64,000 nucleotides of DNA from Paenibacillus plantiphilus (GCF_927798095.1 NZ_CAKMMF010000012.1:112158-176157); one strand, 5' to 3'; numbered from the stretch's first letter, positions 17,404 through 26,924 are shown. Made by a program: numbers and translations. The notes: generated by a model not told the origin, from the letters alone.

Positions 17404-17925
17404 ATGGAACGGGTCAATCATGCAATCATAGGAGACAAAGACGCTTTCACAGAGCTGATCATGGATCACAAGACGTTGATGTACCGAACGGCCTATTCGT
17501 ACTGTGGCAATGAACATGATGCGATGGAGATTGTTCACGAGACGGTGTACAAGGCGTTTAAATCGATTAAAAACTTGAGGGAGCCAGCCTATTTTAAAAC
17601 ATGGCTCATTAAAATTTTGATAAACTGTGCGATCCACAATATGAAAAGAAAATCGAAAGTCATTCATTTCGTGAACGAGCATCCGATACATACGCAAGCT
17701 TCCTATTCACACGACACGGATGCAAGATTGGACATACAAGCATCTATTCTTGAGCTTGAGGACAAACCTAGATCCATCATCATCCTCAAGTTCTATCATG
17801 ATATGACCTTTTCACAAATTGCTGACGTATTGGAATGCCCCGTGAGTACTGTAAAAACAAATTACTATCTGGCGCTGAAAAAACTCCGCCTGAAATTGAA
17901 TGAGGAGGAATGTATAAATGAATGA
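17404..17925 (+). CDS. ECF-type RNA polymerase sigma factor
   Basis: This 173-residue protein has a sigma-70 region 2 (residues about 8-75; DAFTELIMDHKTLMYRTAY, then EIVHETVYKAFKSI and FKTWLIKILIN) and a region 4 helix-turn-helix (about 110-165; ILKFYHDMTFSQIADVLE, then VSTVKTNYYLALKKL). It belongs to the SigV/SigM-like group and directs RNA polymerase to envelope-stress-type promoters. GAGGTGG lies before the ATG. It overlaps the next gene by 8 bases (ATGAATGA), indicating translational coupling with the presumed anti-sigma protein. Confidence 0.88.
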   Translation: MERVNHAIIGDKDAFTELIMDHKTLMYRTAYSYCGNEHDAMEIVHETVYKAFKSIKNLREPAYFKTWLIKILINCAIHNMKRKSKVIHFVNEHPIHTQASYSHDTDARLDIQASILELEDKPRSIIILKFYHDMTFSQIADVLECPVSTVKTNYYLALKKLRLKLNEEECINE

Positions 17926-18892
17926 GCGGATCAAGGATTGGAAGGAAAACGTGGATTCGATCAGCATCCCTCATGAGCTGGATCAAGCCATACATCAAGC
18001 AATCAATAGAGGGCTGGAAGAAGAGAACTTGGCGGCATCTCAATCGCGGAGGAAATGGTTCGGTAAAAAGAAATTCCATGCTCTGGCCATCTCGGGAGTG
18101 ATCCTTGCTTTTGCAGGTTCAGCTTACGCCATGACAACGTTTGATCTATTTCAACTGCGCAACGATAAGGGCGAGGTGGTAATGGAGCTCCATACAAATC
18201 CTGATAATGGGTTTGATCCCCCAAGCTTGCCGGAAGGTAAATTCCATCATGAGGCGGACGAAGAGAGCATTAAGAATCAATTGAATCCGGGAGAAGCTGC
18301 TGTTGCTTATTTTGCCGTCGATGATACTGTCGTTATCCTTCAAAAACCATTTGAAACGAATAACATTAAGGAGTGGAATCAAACCCTTGAAGCCTATAAT
18401 CTTCAAGTCGCGGATGGGTTTGCAGATGAGTATGAATTTGTTTCTGGCGGAATTGAATCAGTCGATGCTATTTTTCCCGCCCCCCATCTCTATGATGGGT
18501 ATAAACAGGAGTTAAAAGAAAAAGCAAAGACCTCGAATGAATCTGTTGCATGGAAGGTTGTTACAGACAGCGTAATCGGCATGCCGCAAATGAGAAAGGC
18601 AGTAACCATATATCGGAGCACTGCCACTGAGAAGGAGATAAAGATCATATACAATATGGATGAGTTTTCTGAAAAAGTAGTAATCGTGGGTGACAAAGCT
18701 CCGATCATTATGAAAACGGAAGTTGCAGGGAAAGAAGCCTATTATGTGGACGGGCTAAGTGAGAAGCAATTGTATTGGATGGCGGACAGAGAGAGGGGTT
18801 CTACATTTAAGATCATCATCTCTACTGCTTCTTCTGAGATTTCCCAAGAAGAGCTGGTCGAAATCGCTAACCAATTTGTAACAAACTCATAA
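17918..18892 (+). CDS. Membrane-anchored anti-sigma-factor-like protein (DUF4367/DUF4179-like)
   Basis: A 324-residue single-pass membrane protein. The cytoplasmic N-terminus (about 45 residues: IKDWKENVDSISIPHELDQAI) is followed by basic residues, one membrane helix (about 50-70, FHALAISGVILAFAGSAYAM) and a large external domain of about 250 residues ending in a DUF4367-like segment (EVAGKEAYYVDGLS.. QLYWMADRERGSTFKI). Position, overlap with the ECF gene and topology fit an anti-sigma factor that holds the sigma factor at the membrane. The lipoprotein encoded upstream may be its outside partner. A terminator follows directly. Confidence 0.75.
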   Translation: MNERIKDWKENVDSISIPHELDQAIHQAINRGLEEENLAASQSRRKWFGKKKFHALAISGVILAFAGSAYAMTTFDLFQLRNDKGEVVMELHTNPDNGFDPPSLPEGKFHHEADEESIKNQLNPGEAAVAYFAVDDTVVILQKPFETNNIKEWNQTLEAYNLQVADGFADEYEFVSGGIESVDAIFPAPHLYDGYKQELKEKAKTSNESVAWKVVTDSVIGMPQMRKAVTIYRSTATEKEIKIIYNMDEFSEKVVIVGDKAPIIMKTEVAGKEAYYVDGLSEKQLYWMADRERGSTFKIIISTASSEISQEELVEIANQFVTNS

Positions 18893-18900
18893 TTAAGGAA

Positions 18901-18945
18901 ACGTCCTTAGCTTGGTGAGAGATTAGCCAAGGAAGGATGTTTTTT
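18901..18945 (+). terminator. Rho-independent terminator of the sigma-factor operon
   Basis: The stem runs ACGTCCTTaGCTTGG / CCAAGgAAGGATGT and is followed by TTTTTT. It separates the sigma operon from the NRPS cluster. The next 150 bases up to 19096 are AT-rich and should hold the cluster promoter, but no clear -35/-10 pair could be assigned. Confidence 0.8.
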
Positions 18946-19096
18946 ATGCTTGTTCATGATGACCGCCTGTAACCACTGTATGGAGAAAAATTTTAGCGAC
19001 GGACGAGGTAGTCAATGATATTTCAATATGTTACAATTATGAACAATTAGATTACAAATGTTTCATAATAAAACAATCTTTTGTTGAGGGAATCAT

Positions 19097-20449
19097 ATGG
19101 ATATATTTGATCGTTTGAAAAATTTGATAGGCGATGAGAGCAGGATAACCCGTTGTGAGAAGGTTAGAGCTGAGCATAGCAAGGATTGCTCCTCCTATCA
19201 TATCGGTAATTTGCCTGACTGTGTTGTTTTTCCAAAGAATGTCGAAGAAATTAAAAAAATTGTTGAATTTGCCAATGAAGGCAATATTCCACTTGTTCCG
19301 TTTGGGCTTGGAACAAGTGTGGAAGGCCAAATCGTTCCTACTAGAGGGGGGATAAGTCTTTCATTTCAAAAAATGAATAACATTATTGAAGTATGTCCCG
19401 AAGATTTTTACGTTAAGGTTCAGCCAGGTGTTACCAGAGTACAGTTAAATGAAGAATTGAAGAAGTATGGCATGTTTTTTCCAGTTGATCCAGGTCTGGA
19501 TGCAACAATTGGCGGCATGGCCGCAACGAATGCAAGTGGGACGAACGCCGTATATTATGGCGCGATGAAGCATCAGATTCTCGGGCTTGAGGTTGTTCTT
19601 GCCACCGGCGAGGTCATACGAACTGGAGGGGCCTATCTTAAATCTTCGTCAGGCTACAATTTAACGTCTCTTTTTGTTGGCTCCGAAGGAACGTTAGGTA
19701 TTTTTACAGAGTTGATTTTGAAGATTCATAGTGTGCCCAGGTTTATCATGACAGCGAAAGCAGTGTTTAATGATGTTGAATCGGCGAGTCATGCAGCGAT
19801 CCATGTATTGAGAAATAATGGTAGCGTTTGCAAGCTGGAGCTGTTAGACCAAAGCACGATTTCAGCGATTAATCGTTATAAGCAGACGAGTTATACGGAA
19901 TTGCCAACTCTATTCATTGAGATTATGGAAAATCATTTTACACAAGTGAAAGAGATGCTTCTTCTTTCTGATTGTTGTGAATTGGAAGTTGAGGACATCG
20001 ATGAGAAGAGAGAGCAGTTATGGTCTATCCGTCACGAGGCTGCTTTTGCAATAAAAAACCTCTTTCCAGGGAAAAAGCTGATGGCGACGGATGTTTGTGT
20101 TCCATTGACTATTTTACCCGTTGCAATTCGTAATGCCAGGGAAGTGATGGATCGCAACGATATGAAAGGATCTATTCTTGGTCATGTTGGGGATGGAAAC
20201 TTTCACGCCGTTTTTGCAGTCGCCCCCTTTGACCAAGGGGATTTGGAAAGAGCACAGCATGTAAACAATGCTATCGTCCAATTCGCACTGAATAACGGGG
20301 GTACTTGTTCAGGTGAGCATGGCATCGGCCTTGGTAAAATGAATTATTTGGAACAAGAACATGGGGCATCTGTGTTCATTATGAAAAAAATTAAAGATAT
20401 GTTTGATCCTAAGGGGATTCTCAATCCCGGAAAGATATTCACTTCATAA
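19097..20449 (+). CDS. FAD-linked alpha-hydroxyacid oxidase/dehydrogenase (GlcD-like), arylglycine pathway candidate
   Basis: A 450-residue GlcD/D-lactate-dehydrogenase-type flavoprotein. The PCMH FAD-binding domain is at about residues 35-220 (PLVPFGLGTSVEGQI, GGMAATNASGTNAVYYG, VGSEGTLGIFTE). The FAD-oxidase C-terminal domain has HVGDGNFH and the late motif GTCSGEHGIGLGK. This family oxidises 2-hydroxyacids to 2-oxoacids. The next genes encode a hydroxymandelate-synthase-like dioxygenase and an aminotransferase, so the likely substrate is (4-hydroxy)mandelate, giving (4-hydroxyphenyl)glyoxylate (inference). Known 4-hydroxymandelate oxidases of actinomycetes are FMN enzymes of another family, so this would be a non-homologous replacement. 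The ATG at 19097 follows GAGGG. Confidence 0.8.
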   Translation: MDIFDRLKNLIGDESRITRCEKVRAEHSKDCSSYHIGNLPDCVVFPKNVEEIKKIVEFANEGNIPLVPFGLGTSVEGQIVPTRGGISLSFQKMNNIIEVCPEDFYVKVQPGVTRVQLNEELKKYGMFFPVDPGLDATIGGMAATNASGTNAVYYGAMKHQILGLEVVLATGEVIRTGGAYLKSSSGYNLTSLFVGSEGTLGIFTELILKIHSVPRFIMTAKAVFNDVESASHAAIHVLRNNGSVCKLELLDQSTISAINRYKQTSYTELPTLFIEIMENHFTQVKEMLLLSDCCELEVEDIDEKREQLWSIRHEAAFAIKNLFPGKKLMATDVCVPLTILPVAIRNAREVMDRNDMKGSILGHVGDGNFHAVFAVAPFDQGDLERAQHVNNAIVQFALNNGGTCSGEHGIGLGKMNYLEQEHGASVFIMKKIKDMFDPKGILNPGKIFTS

Positions 20450-20459
20450 AGGAGAGTTT

Positions 20460-21584
20460 ATGTTGAATAAGGTGAATGCAATTCCCGAAGTAGATTCTTT
20501 TAATGTAGCTATGGATATAGAAGATATCGACTATTTGCAATTGTATACAGGTAATGCTAAGCAATCTGTTTATTATTTATGCAAATTATTCGGTTTTCGA
20601 TTGAAGGCATACAGCGGTCTGGAGACGGGTAATCGAGAGACTTGTTCCTATGTGCTGGAGCAAGGCGATATTCGGCTACTTATCTCCAGTGCCTATTCTG
20701 GGAATCATCCGATTAGTGAATGTATTAAGAACTGTGGGGAAGGTGTTAGAGATATCGCGTTTCGGGTTGGCGATGTGGAGAAAGTATTCCATGAGGCAGT
20801 ATTAAAAGGGGCAACTGTCATTCAGGAGCCAAGTGTGGAAACAGATGAGTTCGGCATCTATAAGAAGGCTGTCATCGGCACATTTGGTTCGACTGTACAT
20901 ACACTCGTTGAAAGTAAAAATTATGAGGGATGCTTCGCGCCAGGCTTTAAAGAGCTTCATGATAATTATGAACCAGCCTTTACGGGACTTACAAGAATTG
21001 ATCACTTAGGGATTTGTGTGGAGAACATGCGCAAGTGGACATCCTTTTACGAAGAAGTGTTGGGGTTTTCATTTGTCAATGAGTTTAAGAAAGGCGAAGT
21101 GAGTTCCAATAACTCCTCTCTCATGACGAAGGTCGTGCAGAATGGAACGGAAAGGGTAAAATTTCCGATTATTGAACCAGCAGAAGGCTCTAGAAAATCA
21201 CAAATACAAGAGTTTCTAGACTATAACGGGGGAGCTGGTGTGCAACACATTGCCCTCTTGACGGATAACATTATAGAAACAGTGGATACACTTCAAACAA
21301 ACGGGATTGACTTCCTATATACACCGGATGCTTATTACAAAATGTTGGAAGAGCGAATCGGAAATATTGATGAGACGATTGAAGAATTGAATAAGTACAA
21401 CATCTTGGCGGATCGAGATGAGGAAGGTTATTTGCTCCAAATTTTTGGATACCCTGTTTCCGACAGGCCAACGTTGTTCTTTGAAATTATCCAAAGAAAA
21501 GGTTCCAAAGGTTTTGGAAACGGTAACATTAGAGCATTGTTCGAATCTGTTGAGAGGGTTCAAGAGCAACGAGGAAATTTATAG
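20460..21584 (+). CDS. 4-hydroxyphenylpyruvate dioxygenase / 4-hydroxymandelate synthase family protein
   Basis: A 374-residue non-haem iron dioxygenase with two vicinal-oxygen-chelate halves. The iron ligands are visible as His182 (RIDHLGI), His263 (VQHIALL) and Glu342 (LFFEIIQR). 4-Hydroxyphenylpyruvate dioxygenase (HPPD) makes homogentisate; its sister 4-hydroxymandelate synthase makes 4-hydroxymandelate for hydroxyphenylglycine. The C-terminal helix reads GNIRALFES, where HPPDs normally have GNF (from memory), so an active-site Phe is replaced by Ile; this favours the mandelate reaction. No homogentisate pathway genes are nearby. The ATG at 20460, with AAAGGAG just before it, is preferred over a longer start. 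It begins 10 bases after the oxidase stop, so the two are in one operon. Confidence 0.8.
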   Translation: MLNKVNAIPEVDSFNVAMDIEDIDYLQLYTGNAKQSVYYLCKLFGFRLKAYSGLETGNRETCSYVLEQGDIRLLISSAYSGNHPISECIKNCGEGVRDIAFRVGDVEKVFHEAVLKGATVIQEPSVETDEFGIYKKAVIGTFGSTVHTLVESKNYEGCFAPGFKELHDNYEPAFTGLTRIDHLGICVENMRKWTSFYEEVLGFSFVNEFKKGEVSSNNSSLMTKVVQNGTERVKFPIIEPAEGSRKSQIQEFLDYNGGAGVQHIALLTDNIIETVDTLQTNGIDFLYTPDAYYKMLEERIGNIDETIEELNKYNILADRDEEGYLLQIFGYPVSDRPTLFFEIIQRKGSKGFGNGNIRALFESVERVQEQRGNL

Positions 21585-21606
21585 GTAAAGGGCGGCGACG
21601 ATCATA

Positions 21607-22482
21607 ATGAGTGAATGGATCTCTATTAATAACGAGTTTGTAAGAAAAGAGGATGCAAAGGTATCGATCTATGACCGGGGTTTTCTCTTTGGAGACGGTG
21701 TTTTTGAAGGCATTAGAGCCTATAGCGGAAATGTATTTAAATTAAAGGAGCATATAGAGCGGCTTTATGACTCAGCGAAATCCATACTGCTAGATATCCC
21801 TTATACAAGGGAACAGATTACACAGATTGTTGTTGACACCTTGCATAAAAATCAATTAAACACCGCGTATATTCGAATTATTGTTTCGCGAGGGGTCGGA
21901 ATGGGATATAGCTTGGACCCTTTTGTGTGCCATGCACCGCAATTCATTGTAATAACGGAAGCCTTTGAGGCATTCCCTTCACACTTATATGATCAAGGGC
22001 TTGAGATCATTACGGTTCCTACACGACGGAACCGCTCTGATGTGTTAAGTCCCCAAGTTAAATCGTTGAATTATTTGAATAATATACTTGTTAAAGCGGA
22101 AGCGATTGTTGCCGGGGTGAATGATGGTCTGATGTTAAATACGGAAGGCTATGTCGTAGAGGGCACAACGCAGAATATTTTTGCGGTAAAAAATAATGAG
22201 ATAATGACCCCTCCTTGTTATTTGGGAGCATTGGAGGGCATTACGCGCAACAGTGTCATAGAGTTGTCAGAACGGTTGGGTTATATTACCACAGAGCGCA
22301 CACTTACAAGACATGATTTATACACAGCCGATGAAGTATTCTTCACGGGAACAGCTGCAGAAATTATCGGGGTCATTAAGATAGATGGACGCTTAATTGG
22401 CGATGGTAAACCTGGTGTAAAAACCAAATTGTTTTTTGAGGAATTTAAGAAAATTGTGGTTGAGGATGGAGTGAAGATTTAA
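21607..22482 (+). CDS. Class IV (IlvE/D-amino-acid-type) PLP aminotransferase
   Basis: This 291-residue protein has the full class IV pattern: SIYDRGFLFGDGVFEGIRAY near the start, the PLP lysine at K152 (PQVKSLNYLNNIL), and late motifs EGTTQNIFAV, GITRNSVIEL and DEVFFTGTAAEI. It resembles branched-chain aminotransferases. In context it would aminate (4-hydroxyphenyl)glyoxylate to (hydroxy)phenylglycine. The actinomycete enzyme HpgT belongs to another fold group, so this assignment rests on neighbourhood. It lies 22 bases after the dioxygenase and 38 bases before the first NRPS start. The alternative is general branched-chain or D-amino-acid supply. Confidence 0.85.
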   Translation: MSEWISINNEFVRKEDAKVSIYDRGFLFGDGVFEGIRAYSGNVFKLKEHIERLYDSAKSILLDIPYTREQITQIVVDTLHKNQLNTAYIRIIVSRGVGMGYSLDPFVCHAPQFIVITEAFEAFPSHLYDQGLEIITVPTRRNRSDVLSPQVKSLNYLNNILVKAEAIVAGVNDGLMLNTEGYVVEGTTQNIFAVKNNEIMTPPCYLGALEGITRNSVIELSERLGYITTERTLTRHDLYTADEVFFTGTAAEIIGVIKIDGRLIGDGKPGVKTKLFFEEFKKIVVEDGVKI

Positions 22483-22520
22483 TCTTACGCCCTGTCATGT
22501 TACAGAAAGAGGCTGGTCAA

Positions 22521-25500
22521 ATGTCTACCGTTTCATTCTGCTTTCCATTAACCCAATCTCAAAAGAGATTATGGTATGTTGAGAAGATGAATCCTCAAGC
22601 TGCAGTTCATAATATTGGGGGTTCCATTATCATAGATGGGCCAATCGACATCCATCTATTAGAGAAGTCAATTAAGATATTGATAATAAAGAATGATGCT
22701 TTAAGGATTAGGATGACTGAATCCGGCGGAGAACCGCAGCAGTTTATCGTTGAACATGAGGAGCCAGCAGTTCCTTGTATTGATTTCAGCCAACATGCGG
22801 AGCCCGAACAAGAACTTGAGAAATGGACGAATATAGCAGCAACAGCTCATATGGAACTATATAACGCGCCGCTTTATTGGTTCTCTGTGTTTAAACTCGC
22901 TGAAGACAAGATCGGCTATTTCGTTAAACTTCATCATATTATTTCGGATGCTTGGAGCATGCAGATCTTGACAAGCCAAATGGAGCAGATTTATGTGGCC
23001 CTCCAAAGCGGCGACGAAGTGTTCCAACAGGTCGAGCATTCATATAGAGAGAGCTGCTTGAATGAACGAAAATACATGGAATCTGTCCGTTTCAATAAAG
23101 ATCGAAATTATTGGATCGACAAATTAGAGCCGCTGCCCGAATCATTTTTGCATAAGAGCTCGACTTCCATGGCGGGGATGAGAACGATTCATAAATTGGA
23201 TCAAGCAACCGTTCAAAATGCTCGTCAGTTTGTTAGACAGCATGACTTGTCGATGAACACTTTTTTTGTTGCAGCAACGCTTATTTATATGCATAAGCTT
23301 CTTCGTCAGAGCGACATGGTTATCGGTACACCGGTATTGAATCGAACAGGGAAAAAGGAGAAGAGCACCTTCGGCATGTTTGTTAGTACAATGCCTCTCC
23401 GAATTAAAATCGACGGCAAGCTTACAATAATGGAATTCATGAAATGCGTTCAATCGGAATTAACGAAAAGCTATTTTCATCAAAAGTACCCGTACAACCT
23501 GCTGGCTCAGGACCTGCAGCTGGCTCATAAAGGTTATGACCAACTGTTCCAAATTTGTGTAAACTATCATAATGCCAAATTGGTTTCCGACTTTGCCGGT
23601 TATAAGGCCGATAATAAAGAATTTTACAATCAACACTCCTTGTATGCCCTGCACCTCATGATCAAAGAATGGACCGATGCAGACGATTTGCACCTTGAAA
23701 TTGATTATAAAAGAGAGGATTACTCGTCTAGTCAAATTCAAGATTTTATAACAAGAATACTGCTCATTATTCATGGGATCATGGAAAATCCGCATGCTTG
23801 CTTTAATGAATTAAGCCTCGTTGCTGAGAATGAAAAACAATTGGTTCTAGAAGCGTTCAATGCTACACCACTCCATTATGGCAGGGAAAAAACGTTACAT
23901 CAGTTGTTCCAAGAGCAAGCATCCAGAACACCTCATTCCACAGCAGTAGTTTGCGAGGAGACAAAGCTCAGTTATGCGGAATTGCATCAACAATCCTCAC
24001 AATTTGCCATGGCTTTACAAGCTCAAGGTGTAAAACCAGGTATGATTGTTCCCATTATGTTGGACAGATCCCTTGATTTGATCATTGCTATCTGGGCGGT
24101 GCTGAAGACCGGCGCAGCTTATTTGCCGATTGATCCTGATTATCCTGGTGAACGAGTACAGTATATGCTTGACAATAGCGGCGCTTCCATGATGCTGTCC
24201 TCTAGAAGGTTGTCGAAAGATGGGTTAAACGGGGTTGAATGTACGTATGTTGAAGACATTCAAACGTGCTCCCTTCATTCAGAATACGGTTCCTCATCGG
24301 TGTCAAGCGACCTGGCCTATATGATTTATACATCAGGTTCTACAGGGAAACCTAAAGGGGTTATGATCGAGCACCGGAATGTACATAACTTCATTGAGGG
24401 CATACAGCAGCTATTTGCTTTTGGGCCCCAGCATAGAATTTGCTCATTAACGACGATATCCTTTGATATTTTCGTGCTGGAAAGCATTTTACCGCTTTGC
24501 AAGGGTTCAACAGTGGTACTGGCCAGTGATCGAGAAGTCAACCATTTGCCTTATTTGAATGATTGCCTGCAGCGAAATTCAATTAATGTGCTCCAAACGA
24601 CACCTTCCAGAATGAATGTTATCGTATCTGATGGAAGATGCTTAAGCGGTTTATCACAATTGGAAGCTTTGTTTGTCGGTGGTGAAGAACTGCCTTCCCG
24701 TTTGGTGACGAAATTAAGAGCTGTAACAGCGGCGACAATATTTAATATGTATGGTCCTACTGAGACGACGGTGTGGTCGACGGCACAAGAAATTCGGTCC
24801 GATGATAGTCATACGATCGGTAAACCGCTTGCCAATACGCAGGTATATATTGTTGATCAGTATGAGCAGCCGATGCCGCCCGGATATGCTGGTGAGCTAT
24901 GTATTGCCGGCGAAGGTGTATCACGGGGATATTTCAATAATGCCGAATTAACGAGTCAACGTTTTGTCAATAACCCTGTTCGATTAGGTGAGGCCATGTA
25001 TAAAACAGGGGATATGGCCAAATGGTTGCATGACGGCACCCTTGCATATATAGGGCGAATTGAACATGAAATGAAGTTGAATGGTTACCGAATGGATACG
25101 TCTGAAATCGAAGCGGAAATGGAGAATTTTGGGGCGATTCAGCGGGCTGTAGCAGTCATTCATGAAATGGAAGATGGCAGGAAAGCGATCTGCGCCTATT
25201 ATGTTTGCCAACATTCAATTGAAGACAAGCAGCTAAGACAATACTTGGCCCGAAAAATTCCACGTTATATGATACCTGCCATATTTATGAGAGTAAATGA
25301 ATTCAAGCTTACGCCTAGCGGCAAAATAGATCGCAAGTCGCTTCCACTACCTATCCGACCATCGAATGACAGCAATAGTTTGATGCTTGAAAATAAAATA
25401 AATCATCCGCTTGTTGACATCCTAAAGGGTTTATTGGGTGTCACGGCAGTCGGGCTGGATGATGATTTTTACAGCTTAGGTGGAGATTCAGTCAAAGCGA

Positions 25501-26924
25501 TTCAATTAGCAAGCAGATTGCACGATGCAGGCATCTCTTTGGACGTACAGCATATTTTAACCGCTTCCACCGTTTTTGATTTGATTGAATTATCGGTAGA
25601 GCTCGCTCAGAAGAAAGAAATGATTCCTAATCCTGGTGAACGAGAATACATCCGTATATCAAACGAGCATGCTGCATATTTGAGGGAAGCGGCCGAAGGG
25701 ATTGGACATCGAACCCGGACGATATCACTGAATTTAAAGGTTGATTATGATCAGTCTACGCTTTCTTTAATGTTAAATCGGTTGATTCGCAAGCATGATT
25801 CGTTGCGCATCAATAGGGATGGTCTTACGGGGACCTTATTCTATAATAGCAATCATTTATTCCGAGACTATGGGGTTGAGTTGACAACGAGCACTGTCGC
25901 AGATCCAATCCTATCGAAGATAGACGTGGATAGAGATCCGTTAATTAAATTGTATCTGAATAATCAGATCGATACATCCAAACAAAAGTTATTTATTGTT
26001 CTCCACCAGTGGGCCGCGGACCATGCATCGATTGAAATCATTCTTCGCGATATCCTCCAGTGGATGGAGGCCGGTGGCATAGAAGATTCACCAGTTGATG
26101 TGGCCGGTAATCAACGTTTATTTTCCAAACTGGATTCCTTGCAGACAAAAGCCATCCCGTCTTGCGCAGAGATAAACATGAATCAAGACCATTCCTTTAA
26201 TGGATGTGAAAGCGAGAGTTACTGTTTTTCTGCAGAAAAAACGGAGCAATTATTGGCTGCATGTCAGACATATGGCGCTGCCTTATCTGAGTTAGCTATT
26301 TCGATGTTAAGTGCTGCGCGATCCTCGATTTTGAATAACCAACATCAAACGATAAGTATGGTATCCGATGATAGAGTTTTTTTAGAGAAAATGATCGGCA
26401 CTGAAATTCAAGGTATGGTCGGTTGTGTGCGCTACCAATATCCGATCCATATCCAACAAACTTCATTTGAATATCTTTCTGAGCAGATCGAGCATATGAA
26501 ACATTTACATAGAGGGGTTTCTTTAGAGGAAGTACAACTGGTCTGGCCAGATTTTTCAATCGACGATGGCTCTATTAATGCAGTATTTCAATATTTATCA
26601 TCATTGATTTCTGAACAATTAGTGGATAATCCTTATTTCTCAATTGTTCATTTGGACAATGAACCCTCATCCTCAAAGTATGTGGAAAATAGCAACGTAT
26701 TTGCTGCTGTAGCCAAGTTAGACGCTAAGAGTTTGATCCTAACAGTTGATTATAAACATGGAGTTGCATGCAGAGACACGGCCGTAAAAATTTTGGATGA
26801 TTGGGTTAGACGATTGAATGAGGTCATTTTGCAATATCAGTACAAGGATACGTCTACTACTTTACGAATAGAATCGGATGTTTCTGGCCTTTCAAACGCG
26901 GATCTCAACTATTTGTTTGATTAA
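22521..26924 (+). CDS. NRPS 1: C-A(Gly)-T plus degenerate epimerase-like domain (module 1)
   Basis: About 1467 residues. The condensation domain (1-440) opens with PLTQSQKRLWYVEKMNP and has HHIISDA at 138-144, similar to lipopeptide starter C domains. The A domain (about 457-945) has YTSGSTGKPKG and a code read as DILQFGMVWK, close to the glycine code DILQLGLIWK. The carrier motif LGGDS is near residue 990. A C/E-superfamily domain follows (about 1041-1467), with its HHxxxD motif changed to HQWAAD (1162-1167), so the catalytic second His is lost. The ATG at 22521 follows AGAGG at good spacing; the upstream ATG at 22497 lacks a site. It likely starts the peptide with an acylated glycine. The epimerase would have no work on Gly, which fits its decay. 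Confidence 0.88.
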   Translation: MSTVSFCFPLTQSQKRLWYVEKMNPQAAVHNIGGSIIIDGPIDIHLLEKSIKILIIKNDALRIRMTESGGEPQQFIVEHEEPAVPCIDFSQHAEPEQELEKWTNIAATAHMELYNAPLYWFSVFKLAEDKIGYFVKLHHIISDAWSMQILTSQMEQIYVALQSGDEVFQQVEHSYRESCLNERKYMESVRFNKDRNYWIDKLEPLPESFLHKSSTSMAGMRTIHKLDQATVQNARQFVRQHDLSMNTFFVAATLIYMHKLLRQSDMVIGTPVLNRTGKKEKSTFGMFVSTMPLRIKIDGKLTIMEFMKCVQSELTKSYFHQKYPYNLLAQDLQLAHKGYDQLFQICVNYHNAKLVSDFAGYKADNKEFYNQHSLYALHLMIKEWTDADDLHLEIDYKREDYSSSQIQDFITRILLIIHGIMENPHACFNELSLVAENEKQLVLEAFNATPLHYGREKTLHQLFQEQASRTPHSTAVVCEETKLSYAELHQQSSQFAMALQAQGVKPGMIVPIMLDRSLDLIIAIWAVLKTGAAYLPIDPDYPGERVQYMLDNSGASMMLSSRRLSKDGLNGVECTYVEDIQTCSLHSEYGSSSVSSDLAYMIYTSGSTGKPKGVMIEHRNVHNFIEGIQQLFAFGPQHRICSLTTISFDIFVLESILPLCKGSTVVLASDREVNHLPYLNDCLQRNSINVLQTTPSRMNVIVSDGRCLSGLSQLEALFVGGEELPSRLVTKLRAVTAATIFNMYGPTETTVWSTAQEIRSDDSHTIGKPLANTQVYIVDQYEQPMPPGYAGELCIAGEGVSRGYFNNAELTSQRFVNNPVRLGEAMYKTGDMAKWLHDGTLAYIGRIEHEMKLNGYRMDTSEIEAEMENFGAIQRAVAVIHEMEDGRKAICAYYVCQHSIEDKQLRQYLARKIPRYMIPAIFMRVNEFKLTPSGKIDRKSLPLPIRPSNDSNSLMLENKINHPLVDILKGLLGVTAVGLDDDFYSLGGDSVKAIQLASRLHDAGISLDVQHILTASTVFDLIELSVELAQKKEMIPNPGEREYIRISNEHAAYLREAAEGIGHRTRTISLNLKVDYDQSTLSLMLNRLIRKHDSLRINRDGLTGTLFYNSNHLFRDYGVELTTSTVADPILSKIDVDRDPLIKLYLNNQIDTSKQKLFIVLHQWAADHASIEIILRDILQWMEAGGIEDSPVDVAGNQRLFSKLDSLQTKAIPSCAEINMNQDHSFNGCESESYCFSAEKTEQLLAACQTYGAALSELAISMLSAARSSILNNQHQTISMVSDDRVFLEKMIGTEIQGMVGCVRYQYPIHIQQTSFEYLSEQIEHMKHLHRGVSLEEVQLVWPDFSIDDGSINAVFQYLSSLISEQLVDNPYFSIVHLDNEPSSSKYVENSNVFAAVAKLDAKSLILTVDYKHGVACRDTAVKILDDWVRRLNEVILQYQYKDTSTTLRIESDVSGLSNADLNYLFD

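Noticed and set aside
20460..21584. Ordinary tyrosine-catabolism HPPD
   Set aside because: Not excluded, but no homogentisate dioxygenase or other catabolic genes are near, and the gene sits tightly between an oxidase and an aminotransferase at the head of an NRPS operon.
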